From positions 1 through 64,000 of the forward strand of contig JAGVBT010000074.1 in assembly GCA_020059605.1 (NCBI GenBank): a DNA stretch of 64,000 nucleotides, read 5' to 3'. Position numbers and translations under genes: made by a program. Position 1 is the first letter of the stretch. Every line of letters starts with the position of its first letter. This stretch comes from Deltaproteobacteria bacterium (lineage in GTDB: Bacteria; Desulfobacterota; BSN033; UBA1163). The notes under the pieces are model-generated. The model did not search any database and was not told the origin of the DNA. It worked only from the letters and a program-made list of their open reading frames with translations. Positions 46,022-55,347 of this stretch are shown here, piece by piece.

Positions 46022-47056
46022 ATGGAAAGATGGATCGATTTGAGAAGCGATACGGTGACGCGGCCCACTCCTGCCATGAGGAAGGCGATGGCTGAAGCCG
46101 AGGTCGGCGATGACGTCTTCGGCGAAGACCCTACGGTCAATACCCTCCAGGAGAGAGTGGCTAAATTGCTCGGTCAGGAGGCGGCCCTTTTCGTTCCCTC
46201 GGGAACCATGGCCAACCAGCTGGCGATTAAATCCCATACTCAACCGGGCGATGAGGTAATCATTGAAGCCACATCCCATCCTTATAACTTTGAGGGAGGA
46301 GGATCGGCTGCCCTGTCGGGGGTCCAGTTTTTTTGTCTGAAGGGCCTCCGGGGCATTCTCGATGCTTCCCAGGTCGAAGAAGCCATACGGCCCGATGACC
46401 ACCACTTTCCCGTCACCCGACTGATCTGCCTCGAAAATACTCATAACCGCGGGGGGGGGGCCATTTATCCGATAGAGAAAATGGCAGAGATCTACCGTTT
46501 GGCAAAATCAAAAGGTCTTCTCGTTCATCTCGATGGGGCACGGCTCTGGAATGCTTCCGTAGTCGCCGGGATCAGCCCCCATGAATACGGTCAATGGGCC
46601 GACTCCGTGTCGGTCTGTCTCTCCAAAGGGTTGGGGGCCCCTGTCGGGTCCCTGGTGACAGGCTCCAAAATATTTATTGACCGGGTCCACCGTTTTAGAA
46701 AGATGTTTGGAGGGGGAATGCGACAGGTCGGAATCATCGCAGCCGCCGGCCACTATGCCCTCGATCACCACATCGAGCGTCTCAAGGAAGACCATCGGAA
46801 TGCAAAACGGCTGGCCATCGGTTTAAAAGAGATGAAGGGGGTTTCCATTCATCCGGATCATGTGGAGACCAATATCGTTATCTTCGACGTCAGTCAGACC
46901 GGAATGACGGCGTCCCAACTGTCCGAGGCAATGAAGGAAAAAGGCATCCTCATCCATGCCTTCGGAAAAACCCAGGTCCGCCTGGTCACTCATCTGGATG
47001 TTACTGGGGAGGATATAGAGATGGCCATCAAGGCATTCAAAAAGGTATTAGGTTGA
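46022..47056 (+). CDS. ltaE: low-specificity L-threonine aldolase
   Basis: PLP enzyme of 344 residues that splits L-threonine or allo-threonine into glycine and acetaldehyde. It has [18 protein letters not shown] at the N-terminus, [11 protein letters not shown], the PLP-contact [10 protein letters not shown], and the PLP Lys in [18 protein letters not shown] lies about 8 bases before the ATG. A run of ten G (46451-46460) encodes GGG in NRGGGAIYP and could slip. Confidence 0.95.
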   Translation: MERWIDLRSDTVTRPTPAMRKAMAEAEVGDDVFGEDPTVNTLQERVAKLLGQEAALFVPSGTMANQLAIKSHTQPGDEVIIEATSHPYNFEGGGSAALSGVQFFCLKGLRGILDASQVEEAIRPDDHHFPVTRLICLENTHNRGGGAIYPIEKMAEIYRLAKSKGLLVHLDGARLWNASVVAGISPHEYGQWADSVSVCLSKGLGAPVGSLVTGSKIFIDRVHRFRKMFGGGMRQVGIIAAAGHYALDHHIERLKEDHRNAKRLAIGLKEMKGVSIHPDHVETNIVIFDVSQTGMTASQLSEAMKEKGILIHAFGKTQVRLVTHLDVTGEDIEMAIKAFKKVLG

Positions 47057-47059
47057 AGG

Positions 47060-47225
47060 AGATTGAGACTCAATAACCAAATAACCACCAATGACCAAAA
47101 TTTTTAAAACGATTTAAGAATTTTTGCTTTGGTCATTTGAACATGGGTTATTGGAGCTTATTGGGATATTGGGGTTTGGTTATTGGAATTTACCAGACTC
47201 CGGCTGTAATGCTAACCCTTTGTTA
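47060..47225. repeat. imperfect palindrome, CCAATAACC/TTTGGTCATT family
   Basis: Between ltaE and cutA the left arm (AATAACCAAATAACC, AATGACCAAA) is complemented by the right arm (TTTGGTCATTTGAAC, GGTTATTGG repeats). The core TTTGGTCATT is at 47128-47137, shared with the repeats at 18821 and 62606. Confidence 0.65.
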
Positions 47226-47237
47226 ATATGGATAAAG

Positions 47238-47558
47238 ATGAAACTCGAACCCATTGTGGTCCTGGTCACCTGCGGGTCCGAAGAAGAAGCGGTAAAAATT
47301 TCAAATGCCCTTGTGGAGGAGCATCTGGCGGCCTGTGTCAATCTCATCTCTCCGGTTCGTTCCATCTATCGCTGGGAGGGAAAGGTGTCGGATGAGAAGG
47401 AATGGCTCCTGATGATGAAGACCCAAAGAGAAAGGTTTAAGGAGATCGAAGCGAAGGTCAAGTCCCTCCATTCCTACTCCGTTCCTGAAATCATTGCCCT
47501 GCCCATCGTGGAAGGGTCTTCTTCTTATCTTAACTGGATCGATGAAAATACAAAGTAA
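47238..47558 (+). CDS. cutA: divalent-cation tolerance protein CutA
   Basis: CutA1 homologue of 107 residues, a very stable trimeric PII-like protein linked to copper tolerance. It has VLVTCGSEEEAVKISNALVE, LAACVNLI, SIYRWEGKVSDEKEWLLMMKT and the C-terminal HSYSVPEIIALPI. The ATG at 47238 gives the normal N-terminus; the frame is open through the repeat upstream but those residues do not fit the family. Confidence 0.94.
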   Translation: MKLEPIVVLVTCGSEEEAVKISNALVEEHLAACVNLISPVRSIYRWEGKVSDEKEWLLMMKTQRERFKEIEAKVKSLHSYSVPEIIALPIVEGSSSYLNWIDENTK

Positions 47559-47560
47559 TT

Positions 47561-47633
47561 GTTGAGTTTAAAGATTCAAGGAGTTAAGGGGTGGATAAAA
47601 CTTGAACCCTCGAATCCTCGACCCCTTGACCCC
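47561..47633. repeat. word-like palindromic repeat at gatA/cutA convergent ends
   Basis: The gap has TTCAAGGAGTTAAGGGGT and, after AAACTTGAACC, CTCGAATCCTCG and the tandem words CCCCTTGACCCCTTAG, which pair with the first arm. It lies between two converging genes and could end both transcripts. Confidence 0.5.
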
Positions 47634-49097
47634 TTAGGTAATATTTGGTTTCTTGAGATGAAAGTCGGTGTTTTGTTCAAAGGCATGGGCCACCCGTAAA
47701 ATTTTCCCTTCATCAAAATGTTTTCCCATGATCTGAAGGCCGATGGGCAGCCCTTGCCGGTTGAACCCACAGGGGACGGAGATAGCAGGAAGTCCGGCCA
47801 GGTTGACCGGAATGGTTAAAATGTCGGAGAGATACATCTGGAGCGGATCCTCCACTTTTTCTCCGATTCGGAAAGCGGGTGTGGGCGCGGTTGGAGTCGC
47901 AATCACATCCACTTTTTTAAAGGCTTCTTCAAAATCGCTCCTCATCAGGGTCCTGACCTGGGAAGCCTTGCGATAGTAGGCATCATAATATCCCGCGGAC
48001 AGAACATAGGTCCCCAGGATGATCCTTCGCTTTACCTCTTTTCCGAACCCCTCCGCACGGGTCCGGGCGTACATCTCCAGAAGGTCATGATACCGGTTGG
48101 AGCGGAACCCATATTTGACCCCATCGTACCGGGCCAAATTGGAACTGGCCTCTGCGGTGCAGATGACATAATAGACCGCCACGGCATACGGGGTATGGGC
48201 GAGTGAAATGGTTTGTACCTCCGCCCCCATCCCCCTGAAAAGATCGATCGCCTCTTTAACCAATCCCTCCACATCGGGGTCCATCCCCGCGATGAAATAT
48301 TCGTCCGGGATTCCAATGCGGACCCCTTTCACATTTCCCGCCAAGAACCGCCTATAATCAGGGACCTCCATATCGATTGAGGTGGAATCACGGGGATCAT
48401 AACCGCTGATGCCCCTTAGCAAGATAGCGCAATCCTCCACATCCTTTGTGATCGGACCGATCTGGTCCAGCGAAGAGGCAAAGGCAACCAGTCCGTACCT
48501 GGACACCCTGCCATAGGTTGGCTTCAAACCGACCACCCCGCAACAGGAGGCGGGTTGCCGGATTGATCCCCCGGTATCTGTCCCGAGGGCGGCGATGCAT
48601 TCATCCGCAGCCACAGCGGCCGCAGACCCACCGCTCGATCCACCCGGGATCCGGTCGAGGCCCCAGGGGTTCCGTGTGGTGAAAAATCCCGAATTTTCAG
48701 TCGAGGAACCCATGGCAAACTCGTCCATATTTAATTTCCCGAGAAAAACAGCCTCCTTCTCTTTCAGTTTTCTGACCACGGTGCCGTCATAAAAAGGAAC
48801 ATAATTGTCCAAAATCTTAGAGCCGCAGGTCGTTCGGATCCCCTTGGTGCAGAGAATATCTTTCAGTCCGATCGGAATCCCCGAAAGGTCTCCTATCTTC
48901 TCTCCCCTGATGATCTTCCGGTCCACTTCATCCGCCTGGCGAAATGCCTCCTCCTGGGTTAGCAGGAGATAGGCCTTGATCCTCCCGTCCACCTCTCCGA
49001 TCCGGCGATAGAGGGCTTCCGTCACCTCTCGTGAGGTCACCTCTTTCTTAACCAAGAGGTCATGAAGTTGGTGGATGGTTAATGAATGAAGATCCAT
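47634..49097 (-). CDS. gatA: aspartyl/glutamyl-tRNA amidotransferase subunit A
   Basis: Amidase subunit (487 residues) of GatCAB, which converts Glu-tRNA(Gln) or Asp-tRNA(Asn) to the amide form. The Ser-cisSer-Lys triad is visible in [22 protein letters not shown] and [12 protein letters not shown]. The ATG at 49097 has TGGAG 5 bases before; upstream residues do not fit. It lies 170 bp after gatC with a repeat in between. gatB is not in this window. Confidence 0.96.
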   Translation of the reverse strand: MDLHSLTIHQLHDLLVKKEVTSREVTEALYRRIGEVDGRIKAYLLLTQEEAFRQADEVDRKIIRGEKIGDLSGIPIGLKDILCTKGIRTTCGSKILDNYVPFYDGTVVRKLKEKEAVFLGKLNMDEFAMGSSTENSGFFTTRNPWGLDRIPGGSSGGSAAAVAADECIAALGTDTGGSIRQPASCCGVVGLKPTYGRVSRYGLVAFASSLDQIGPITKDVEDCAILLRGISGYDPRDSTSIDMEVPDYRRFLAGNVKGVRIGIPDEYFIAGMDPDVEGLVKEAIDLFRGMGAEVQTISLAHTPYAVAVYYVICTAEASSNLARYDGVKYGFRSNRYHDLLEMYARTRAEGFGKEVKRRIILGTYVLSAGYYDAYYRKASQVRTLMRSDFEEAFKKVDVIATPTAPTPAFRIGEKVEDPLQMYLSDILTIPVNLAGLPAISVPCGFNRQGLPIGLQIMGKHFDEGKILRVAHAFEQNTDFHLKKPNIT

Positions 49098-49104
49098 GTT
49101 TACT

Positions 49105-49266
49105 CCACAGTGAAAAAAGTGACTAAAGTTCAAAGTGAGCTAAAGTGACTAAAGTTAAATATGATCGAAGAATATTGTTCTACCTTTTGGCATTTTAGTA
49201 TTTGGTTCACAAATCACGGTTTTCCACTTTAGGCACTTATAACTTTAGATCACTTTAGTCACTTTA
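49105..49266. repeat. palindromic repeat, AGTGACTAAAGT family
   Basis: Between gatC and gatA, AAAGTGACTAAAGT and AAGTGAGCTAAAGTGA on one side are complemented by ATCACTTTAGTCACTTTA on the other, around an AT-rich centre. It would fold in the gatCA mRNA. Confidence 0.65.
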
Positions 49267-49267
49267 T

Positions 49268-49546
49268 TTATTCAATAATTCTTGGCACCTTAAAATGGTC
49301 GTCCTCCTGGTCGGGCGAAATGTCCAGGACCTCTTTCCTTTGAAATGAAGGCTTCACCTCATCTTCCCTGAAGACATTGTCAATGGGAATGGCATGGGAG
49401 GTAGGTTCCACCCCTGCCGTATCGACCCGATTCAGCTGCTCCATGTAGGTGAGGATTTGTTCCAGCTGGTCTCCGAAGGTCTCCTTCTCCCCTTCAGTTA
49501 ATTCGAGCCGGGCCAGCCTTGCCACTTTTTCAATATCCATTTTCAT
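49268..49546 (-). CDS. gatC: aspartyl/glutamyl-tRNA amidotransferase subunit C
   Basis: Small GatC subunit of 92 residues that links GatA and GatB. It begins KMDIEKVARLARLELTEGE, has LEQILTYMEQLNRVDTAGVEPTSH, cut here for length, and ends DDHFKVPRIIE, all typical. GGAG lies 9 bases before the ATG at 49546; a second ATG 6 bases on aligns as well. gatA follows after a repeat. Confidence 0.94.
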   Translation of the reverse strand: MKMDIEKVARLARLELTEGEKETFGDQLEQILTYMEQLNRVDTAGVEPTSHAIPIDNVFREDEVKPSFQRKEVLDISPDQEDDHFKVPRIIE

Positions 49547-49615
49547 CGTTTGCGACTCCGATAGAGTTAATGACGCTTTTATAAAAGAGCATGGTCAGGG
49601 ACATTTTGAAATTCG

Positions 49616-49641
49616 AAATCCGAATTTCGTAATTCGGATTT
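49616..49641 (-). terminator. stem-loop abutting the valS stop
   Basis: A perfect 11-base stem, AAATCCGAATT (49616-49626) and AATTCGGATTT (49631-49641), with a 4-base loop, lies directly after the valS stop codon. It is AT-rich with no clean T run on the minus strand, so termination is uncertain; it is of the same ATTCGAA word type as the longer palindromes. Confidence 0.5.
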
Positions 49642-52311
49642 TTATTTCAGCATCTCTCTGACTTTAACCAGGCTCTCTTCGAGTTTTCGGCGCTGTGATG
49701 CATGGTCGATGGCCTTCCCTTTCACTTCCCGAACCACCTCCGGGGGCGCCTTCAAAAGGAACTGCTCGTTGGAGAGTTTTTTGATGACAAAGGCGCTTTC
49801 CTTCTCAATCTTCAGGATCTCCTTTTGAAGCCTTTTGGCCTCTTCTTCCATGCGGGCCCGGTCCATCGGCACAAAAATCTCGACATCCCGCACAAGCGCA
49901 TAGGCGCTGTAAAGGGGTTTTTCGATATCATTCCCGACGTTCAACTGCCCCGCCTGGGCAAGAAACCGGATAAAGGAGTCCTGTTTTTGCAAACGTCTCT
50001 CCGCCTCTCGACTCTTCGTGCGGATATGGACGGAGATCTGTTCCGAGGGAGGAAGGTTCATCTCTCCGCGTATGTTCCGCAGGGCATCGACCACTTCGAT
50101 GATCCATGCCATCTCATCCTCCACCCCTGGGTCATCATAGCGGTGATCGGGCTCCGGAAACTTCGCCACCATGATCGATTCATTCTCTTTCCGCTGAGGG
50201 AGTTGCTGCCAGATCTCTTCGGTGATAAAGGGCATGAATGGATGGAGCAAGCGGAGAATCGCATCGAGCGTCTCCGAAAGCGTCCTCCGGGTGAGGTCCT
50301 GTCTCTTCTGATCCCCTTCCCGGTAAAGATAGAGTTTGGTCATCTCCAGATACCAGTCGCAGAATTCATGCCAGATAAACTGGTAAAGGAAGTGGCAGGC
50401 CTCATTGAATTTATACTCAGCGAGGCCCTTACGCACGGACCGTATCGTCTGATTCAGTCTTCCCCGGATCCACCGGTCCGGGAGGCTGAATTCCTCCGGA
50501 GAGGCCGGGGCTGCCATCCCGTTTGGACTGAACGTTTCAAGGTTCATCAGGACAAAACGGGAAGCGTTCCAGATCTTATTGGCAAAGTGGCGGTAGCCCT
50601 CGGTCCGCGACTCGGAAAGTTTCAAATCGCTTCCGGGCATGGTCAAAGCCGCAAGCGTGAAACGGAGGGCGTCTGCGCCGAACCGGTCGATCAGTTCAAG
50701 CGGATCCACTACGTTTCCCCGGGTCTTCGAATACTTTTCCCCTTTTTCATCCCTGACCAGTCCGTGGATGTAAACATCCCTGAAAGGGACATCTCCCATA
50801 AACTTCAGCCCCATCATCATCATCCTCGCCACCCAGAAAAAGAGGATGTCGAAACCCGTGACCAGAACAGAGGTCGGATAAAAAATCTTCAACTCGGCTG
50901 TCTTTTCAGGCCATCCCATGGTCGAAAAAGGCCAGAGGGCGGAACTGAACCACGTGTCCAGGACATCGGTCTCCTGCCTCAATTGATCGGATTGACATTG
51001 GGAACAGGATCGAGGTTCCTCTTTTGACACGATGACCGCGCCGCACACCTCACAATACCATGCAGGGATGCGATGGCCCCACCAGATCTGACGGGAAATG
51101 CACCAATCCTTTATATTCTCCATCCATTCATAGTAGGTCTTCTCCCAGAGTTCAGGGACGATCCGTGTGCGGCCTGTCCGCACCGCCTCAACGGCGGCTT
51201 GGGCCAGGGGCTGGGTTCGGACAAACCATTGGAGGGAAAGATTGGGTTCCACAATCGTCTTGCAACGGTAGCAGTGGCCTACCTTGTGGTGATAATCCTC
51301 CGTCTTGATCAGCACGCCGTCCTGTTTAAAATCTTCGACGATCCTCTCCCGGCAATCAAAACGGTCCATTCCCCGATAGGGCCCGGCATGTTCGTTCATC
51401 TTTCCTTCTTCATCAATGACTTTGACCTGGGCAAGGCCGTGTTTCAATCCGATCTCAAAATCATTGAAATCATGGGCGGGAGTGATCTTAAGACACCCCG
51501 TCCCGAACTCCATATCCACGTAGGGGTCGGCGATGACCGGTATCTCCCTGCCAAGGACGGGGAGAATCACCTTTTTTCCGATGTCCACCGTATAGCGCTC
51601 GTCTTCCGGGTGAACAGCAACAGCCGTATCACCCAACACCGTCTCAGGCCTCGTCGTCGCGACGACGACGGACCGGCCTCCCTCCTTGAAGGGATACCGC
51701 AGGTGATAGAGCATCCCCGAAATGTCATGATGTTCGACTTCGAGGTCGGACAGGGCGGTCTGACATCTCGGGCACCAGTTGATAATATAATGGCTGCGGT
51801 AGATCAGCCCTTCCTGGTAGAGTCGGATAAAGACCTCCCTGACCGCTTCGGAAAGCCCCTCGTCCATGGTAAAACGTTCCCTGGACCAGTCGCAGGAGGC
51901 CCCTAATTTCTTTAACTGGCTGATAATCGTCCCGCCCGATTGCTCCTTCCACTTCCATACCCGTTCGATGAATTTATCTCTTCCCAGTCCGTGCCGGTCA
52001 AGGCCTTCTTCCATAAGCTGCCGTTCCACCACATTCTGCGTGGCAATGCCGGCATGGTCCGTTCCGGGCATCCAGAGGACATTGCAGCTTTCCATTCTTT
52101 TGAACCGTATGAGAATGTCCTGAAGGGTATTATTCAGGGCGTGCCCGATATGAAGGACACCGGTGACATTCGGAGGCGGGATGACAATAGAATAGGACGG
52201 ATGGTTTGAATCCTCATCCGCCCGGAAGTAATTTCGCTCCATCCAGAAGCGGTACCATTTTTCCTCCACCTGGTGGGGGTCATAGGATTTATCCAAGATT
52301 TTTGAACCCAT
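49642..52311 (-). CDS. valS: valyl-tRNA synthetase
   Basis: Class I synthetase of 889 residues that charges tRNA-Val. It has the HIGH-type motif NVTGVLHIGHALN near 49, the editing domain with TTRPETVLGDTAVAVHP, and the anticodon-binding domain. The C-terminal coiled coil (residues about 820-889) matches the bacterial type. The KMSKS loop reads EKYSKTRGN instead of KMSKS. The upstream pseudo-receiver gene ends 20 bp before the ATG. Confidence 0.96.
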   Translation of the reverse strand: MGSKILDKSYDPHQVEEKWYRFWMERNYFRADEDSNHPSYSIVIPPPNVTGVLHIGHALNNTLQDILIRFKRMESCNVLWMPGTDHAGIATQNVVERQLMEEGLDRHGLGRDKFIERVWKWKEQSGGTIISQLKKLGASCDWSRERFTMDEGLSEAVREVFIRLYQEGLIYRSHYIINWCPRCQTALSDLEVEHHDISGMLYHLRYPFKEGGRSVVVATTRPETVLGDTAVAVHPEDERYTVDIGKKVILPVLGREIPVIADPYVDMEFGTGCLKITPAHDFNDFEIGLKHGLAQVKVIDEEGKMNEHAGPYRGMDRFDCRERIVEDFKQDGVLIKTEDYHHKVGHCYRCKTIVEPNLSLQWFVRTQPLAQAAVEAVRTGRTRIVPELWEKTYYEWMENIKDWCISRQIWWGHRIPAWYCEVCGAVIVSKEEPRSCSQCQSDQLRQETDVLDTWFSSALWPFSTMGWPEKTAELKIFYPTSVLVTGFDILFFWVARMMMMGLKFMGDVPFRDVYIHGLVRDEKGEKYSKTRGNVVDPLELIDRFGADALRFTLAALTMPGSDLKLSESRTEGYRHFANKIWNASRFVLMNLETFSPNGMAAPASPEEFSLPDRWIRGRLNQTIRSVRKGLAEYKFNEACHFLYQFIWHEFCDWYLEMTKLYLYREGDQKRQDLTRRTLSETLDAILRLLHPFMPFITEEIWQQLPQRKENESIMVAKFPEPDHRYDDPGVEDEMAWIIEVVDALRNIRGEMNLPPSEQISVHIRTKSREAERRLQKQDSFIRFLAQAGQLNVGNDIEKPLYSAYALVRDVEIFVPMDRARMEEEAKRLQKEILKIEKESAFVIKKLSNEQFLLKAPPEVVREVKGKAIDHASQRRKLEESLVKVREMLK

Positions 52312-52331
52312 ATCTGCAACTTCCCGCCTCC

Positions 52332-53831
52332 TTATCCCTTTTCATCCTTTTCTTCCTTTTGAAGCCGGCGCAATTCCTCCTGAATCGCCTTCTCCGCCAA
52401 ATCGGGAACAACTTCTCTCACTGTCTTCTCAATCCGTTCCATGGTAAGGGCGACAATGTTCCCAGTGATATCGGGAAGAACCCGGGTCATAAAGTCCTGC
52501 AACATTTCCTCCATCCCTTTCGAAAGAGCTTCTTCGACCCTCCTGTCTAAACGCACTGCCGGAGGAGCGGTCTCTTCCACATGCGGTTGGGGAATTTCGA
52601 TGAACCCGGGGGTTTCCTCCTCGAGTTCCCGAAGCTCCTCCAGAGGAGCCACCTCTTCCAACATCGGTCCCGAAGGCTGGACACCCAGATCGAGAAGCTC
52701 AGAGATCTCTTCCTCCTCGGTCGTCTCCGGTTCCGCCTCCGCGGCCGCCTCTCCAGGTATGGATTCCTTTTCTTCAAGCCTTTCCAATTCTTCTTCAAGC
52801 TCCTCAAGAAAAAATTCCGGAAATTCTTCCTCCGAAAGCTCCTGGAGCTCAATTTCCACAGGGGCTTCTTCAGGAACAACCGTTTTCAGCCCTTCCTGTC
52901 TCGTCTCTTCGAAGGAAAAAAGTTGAAATTTTTCTTCCTCCGGCTCGGTCTTCACGGCGCCCTGGAGGGCGGTTTCGAACTCCTCAAGAACGCCGTATTG
53001 CTCGTCGGCCTTCGAATGGGCGGGCGCGATCTCCACCGGGGTCTTTTCGCCTTTCTCAACCGGCCACTCTTTTTCAATGGAGGGTGAGAGTCGCTCCATC
53101 TTTTGGAGAATCTCCTCCATTTCGATTTTCTCAAAGAGTTCGTCTTCGGTAGAAACCTTCTTCTCTACGACCTCTTCCTCGAATCTCAAAGAGACCTCTT
53201 CCTCCTTGATCCCCTCCTCTTTCGCCCCCTGCTTTTCCCAGGATTCAATGGGAGAAATTTCTCCGATCGGTTCAACTCTTTCCTGGAGGGCAAAATCGTC
53301 GATGCTCATCCTCGATTCAGGCTCTTCCACCACATCCACCAGCTCGATGATCTCTTCCTCTCCCCCTCCGAATTCATTCATGGAAAACCCCTTTTCCTTT
53401 CCGGCTTTTGTTTTCCCGATGTCAGCAAAGGACTTCCCGTACGAACCTTCCTCAAAGAAAATCGCCGCCTCTTCCGTTTCCTCTTTTGCCCCTCCGCCAA
53501 GACGGTCCACCACGCGGAGGATCTCCTCCTCATCGAGCGGCCTGGATATCATCCCATCCGCATGGAGGAATGTCTGCTCCATCTCCGAGAGATCCTCAAA
53601 AAGATCGAGAAGGATGACAAACGGAATATGTTCCAGCTCCCGGTCGGCCTTGACCGCCTGGCATAGATCCTTTCCCCCGATAATGAGATCCGGTTTAAAA
53701 AGTTTCCCCCGAAGGAGAGCTTCTTCGTCATTGGTCGTAAAGAGGAGGTGGTGATCGGTCGCTTTAAAAATTCGTTCAAACTCCTTTTGAGCGATCATAT
53801 CCGAATCGGCGATGAGGATTTCTTTTGCCAT
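52332..53831 (-). CDS. Glu-rich protein with degenerate receiver domain
   Basis: Protein of 499 residues. The N-terminal part (about 1-115) has the fold pattern of a response-regulator receiver (MAKEILIADSDMIAQKEFER, PFVILLDLFEDLSE, ADGMISRPLDEEEI). However, the usual phospho-Asp strand reads PDLIIGGKDLC, so the acceptor Asp is missing. A long acidic, low-complexity region (about 118-415, largely Glu with Pro) follows. The C-terminal segment (about 425-499; RRVEEALSKGMEEMLQDFMT, VREVVPDLAEKAIQEEL) is amphipathic helical, a tail seen in deltaproteobacterial regulators. AAAGGAGAG precedes the ATG. The role is unknown. Confidence 0.8.
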   Translation of the reverse strand: MAKEILIADSDMIAQKEFERIFKATDHHLLFTTNDEEALLRGKLFKPDLIIGGKDLCQAVKADRELEHIPFVILLDLFEDLSEMEQTFLHADGMISRPLDEEEILRVVDRLGGGAKEETEEAAIFFEEGSYGKSFADIGKTKAGKEKGFSMNEFGGGEEEIIELVDVVEEPESRMSIDDFALQERVEPIGEISPIESWEKQGAKEEGIKEEEVSLRFEEEVVEKKVSTEDELFEKIEMEEILQKMERLSPSIEKEWPVEKGEKTPVEIAPAHSKADEQYGVLEEFETALQGAVKTEPEEEKFQLFSFEETRQEGLKTVVPEEAPVEIELQELSEEEFPEFFLEELEEELERLEEKESIPGEAAAEAEPETTEEEEISELLDLGVQPSGPMLEEVAPLEELRELEEETPGFIEIPQPHVEETAPPAVRLDRRVEEALSKGMEEMLQDFMTRVLPDITGNIVALTMERIEKTVREVVPDLAEKAIQEELRRLQKEEKDEKG

Positions 53832-53847
53832 TTTCCGACTCTCCTTT

Positions 53848-53947
53848 ACCCCGTTAGAAGTGATGGACCGTTGCTCTGCAGCGGGGAGTTGCTTTTATGA
53901 ATTGTTCCGATAAGGGGCCCACCTTCCCCCGGAACGTCTAACGGGGT
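53848..53947. repeat. inverted repeat, ACCCCGTTAGA family
   Basis: Perfect 11-base arms, ACCCCGTTAGA (53848-53858) and TCTAACGGGGT (53937-53947), enclose about 78 bases with an inner imperfect hairpin. It fills the gap upstream of the pseudo-receiver gene. Related loci are 23613-23679 and 39687-39726. Confidence 0.75.
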
Positions 53948-53994
53948 GAATTTCCTTATTAATTCAAGCTAATTATCATAAGCAAAGCCGAATG

Positions 53995-55347
53995 TCAACC
54001 TTTGGGGCCAATTTTATCTTTCAAAAAATCTTCGATGACAGGCTCAAGGTCAACGTCAAAACCGTAACTTACCCTTGCGGCGGGTTGATCAATTCGTATC
54101 CTCCTCCTCAGGTCAGCAGGGGTGGCAATGACCACCGCATCGCAGACCGACCGTTTTACCGTTTCTTCGAGGTCCCGGACCTGCTCTTCGGAATATCCCA
54201 TCGCCGGAAGAACCTTTCCGATATGAGAATATTTCTCGAAAACTTCTTTCAGCGAACCGACCGCATAGGGCCTCGGATCGACAAGCTCCCGCGCCAACTT
54301 TCTCGAAATCGAGGCCCCTGCTCCGTCGGGCATGTCTCCATGCGTAACGGTGGGGCCATCTTCAATCACCAACACCCTTTTCCCCTCGATCCATTCCGGA
54401 TGATCCACACGGATGATCGAAGGGGCTTCGAGCACGTTTGCCCCGGGATTGGACCGGGCGATATTCTCCCTGATCCGGTCCAGGGATTCCTCTCTCCCTT
54501 CGTTCACCTTCGTGATGATGAGAAGGTGAGCCCTTCTGAGATTCACCTCCCCGGGGTAGTAAAGTTTCTCATGCCCGGGCCGCAACGCATCCAGGAGGAC
54601 GATCTCCAGGTCGGGCCGGACAAAGGGTAAGTCGTTATTGCCTCCATCCCAGATGATCACCCGGGATTCTTTCTCCGCTTCCTTCAAAACTTCCTTGTAA
54701 TCAATGCCGGCATAGACGGTGATTCCCATCTCGACAAGCGGCTCGAATTCCTCCTTCTCTTCGATCGTGCAGGCCTCCTGATCCACATCCTCCATTTTCG
54801 AAAACCGGAGGACCGGTTTAAAGGTGCAATAAGCCATAGGATGCCGGATCACCGACACGGCTACTCCCCTTTTCTTCAAGATGGAAGCAATCTTGCGCGT
54901 GACCACCGACTTTCCACAGCCCGTCCTCACGGCGCAAACAGAGATCGTTGGGATACGGCTTGGGAGCATTGTCTCTTCCGGCCCGAGAAGGACAAACCGT
55001 TTGCCCTCGGATAGAACGAGGGATGCCTTATGCATCAATTCCACATAAGAAATGTCGCTGTAAGAAAATACGACCTGCCGGACGGGCATTTCGGAAAGAA
55101 GCCGGTGAAGGTCCTCCTCGGGAAAGATGGGGATCCCTTCCGGATACAAGGCTCCGCTCAATTCCGTGGGATAGGTTCGATTTGCAATATAAGGAATTTG
55201 AGTCGCCGTAAAAGCGACGACCCGGTAGCCCGGACGGTCTTTGAAACAAGTGTTGAAATTGTGAAAATCCCTCCCTCCGGCTCCCAGGAGAATGACTGGA
55301 ACGACCCCCTCTACCGGGGGATCATCTCTTCTTTTTCCCGATTTCAT
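53995..55347 (-). CDS. cyclic 2,3-diphosphoglycerate synthetase-like P-loop protein
   Basis: Protein of 450 residues resembling archaeal cyclic 2,3-DPG synthetase (CpgS). The N-terminal part has a Rossmann-like [15 protein letters not shown]-loop domain follows ([19 protein letters not shown]), then [22 protein letters not shown] and an ending with [13 protein letters not shown]. The product is known in methanogens but the bacterial role is unclear. The ATG at 55347 overlaps the dgt stop (ATGA); an in-frame ATG at 55359 is the alternative. It is not part of the pyrimidine cluster but lies in the same nucleotide-rich region. Confidence 0.8.
   Translation of the reverse strand: MKSGKRRDDPPVEGVVPVILLGAGGRDFHNFNTCFKDRPGYRVVAFTATQIPYIANRTYPTELSGALYPEGIPIFPEEDLHRLLSEMPVRQVVFSYSDISYVELMHKASLVLSEGKRFVLLGPEETMLPSRIPTISVCAVRTGCGKSVVTRKIASILKKRGVAVSVIRHPMAYCTFKPVLRFSKMEDVDQEACTIEEKEEFEPLVEMGITVYAGIDYKEVLKEAEKESRVIIWDGGNNDLPFVRPDLEIVLLDALRPGHEKLYYPGEVNLRRAHLLIITKVNEGREESLDRIRENIARSNPGANVLEAPSIIRVDHPEWIEGKRVLVIEDGPTVTHGDMPDGAGASISRKLARELVDPRPYAVGSLKEVFEKYSHIGKVLPAMGYSEEQVRDLEETVKRSVCDAVVIATPADLRRRIRIDQPAARVSYGFDVDLEPVIEDFLKDKIGPKG

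Noticed and set aside
49702-51027. 441-codon open frame on the plus strand
   Set aside because: It is antisense to valS throughout; low-complexity translation with no family motif and no ribosome site. Valine synthetase motifs on the other strand are complete.
53077-53754. 225-codon Ser-rich plus-strand open frame
   Set aside because: It mirrors the Glu-rich region of the pseudo-receiver gene (GAA/GAG read as TTC/CTC/TCC).
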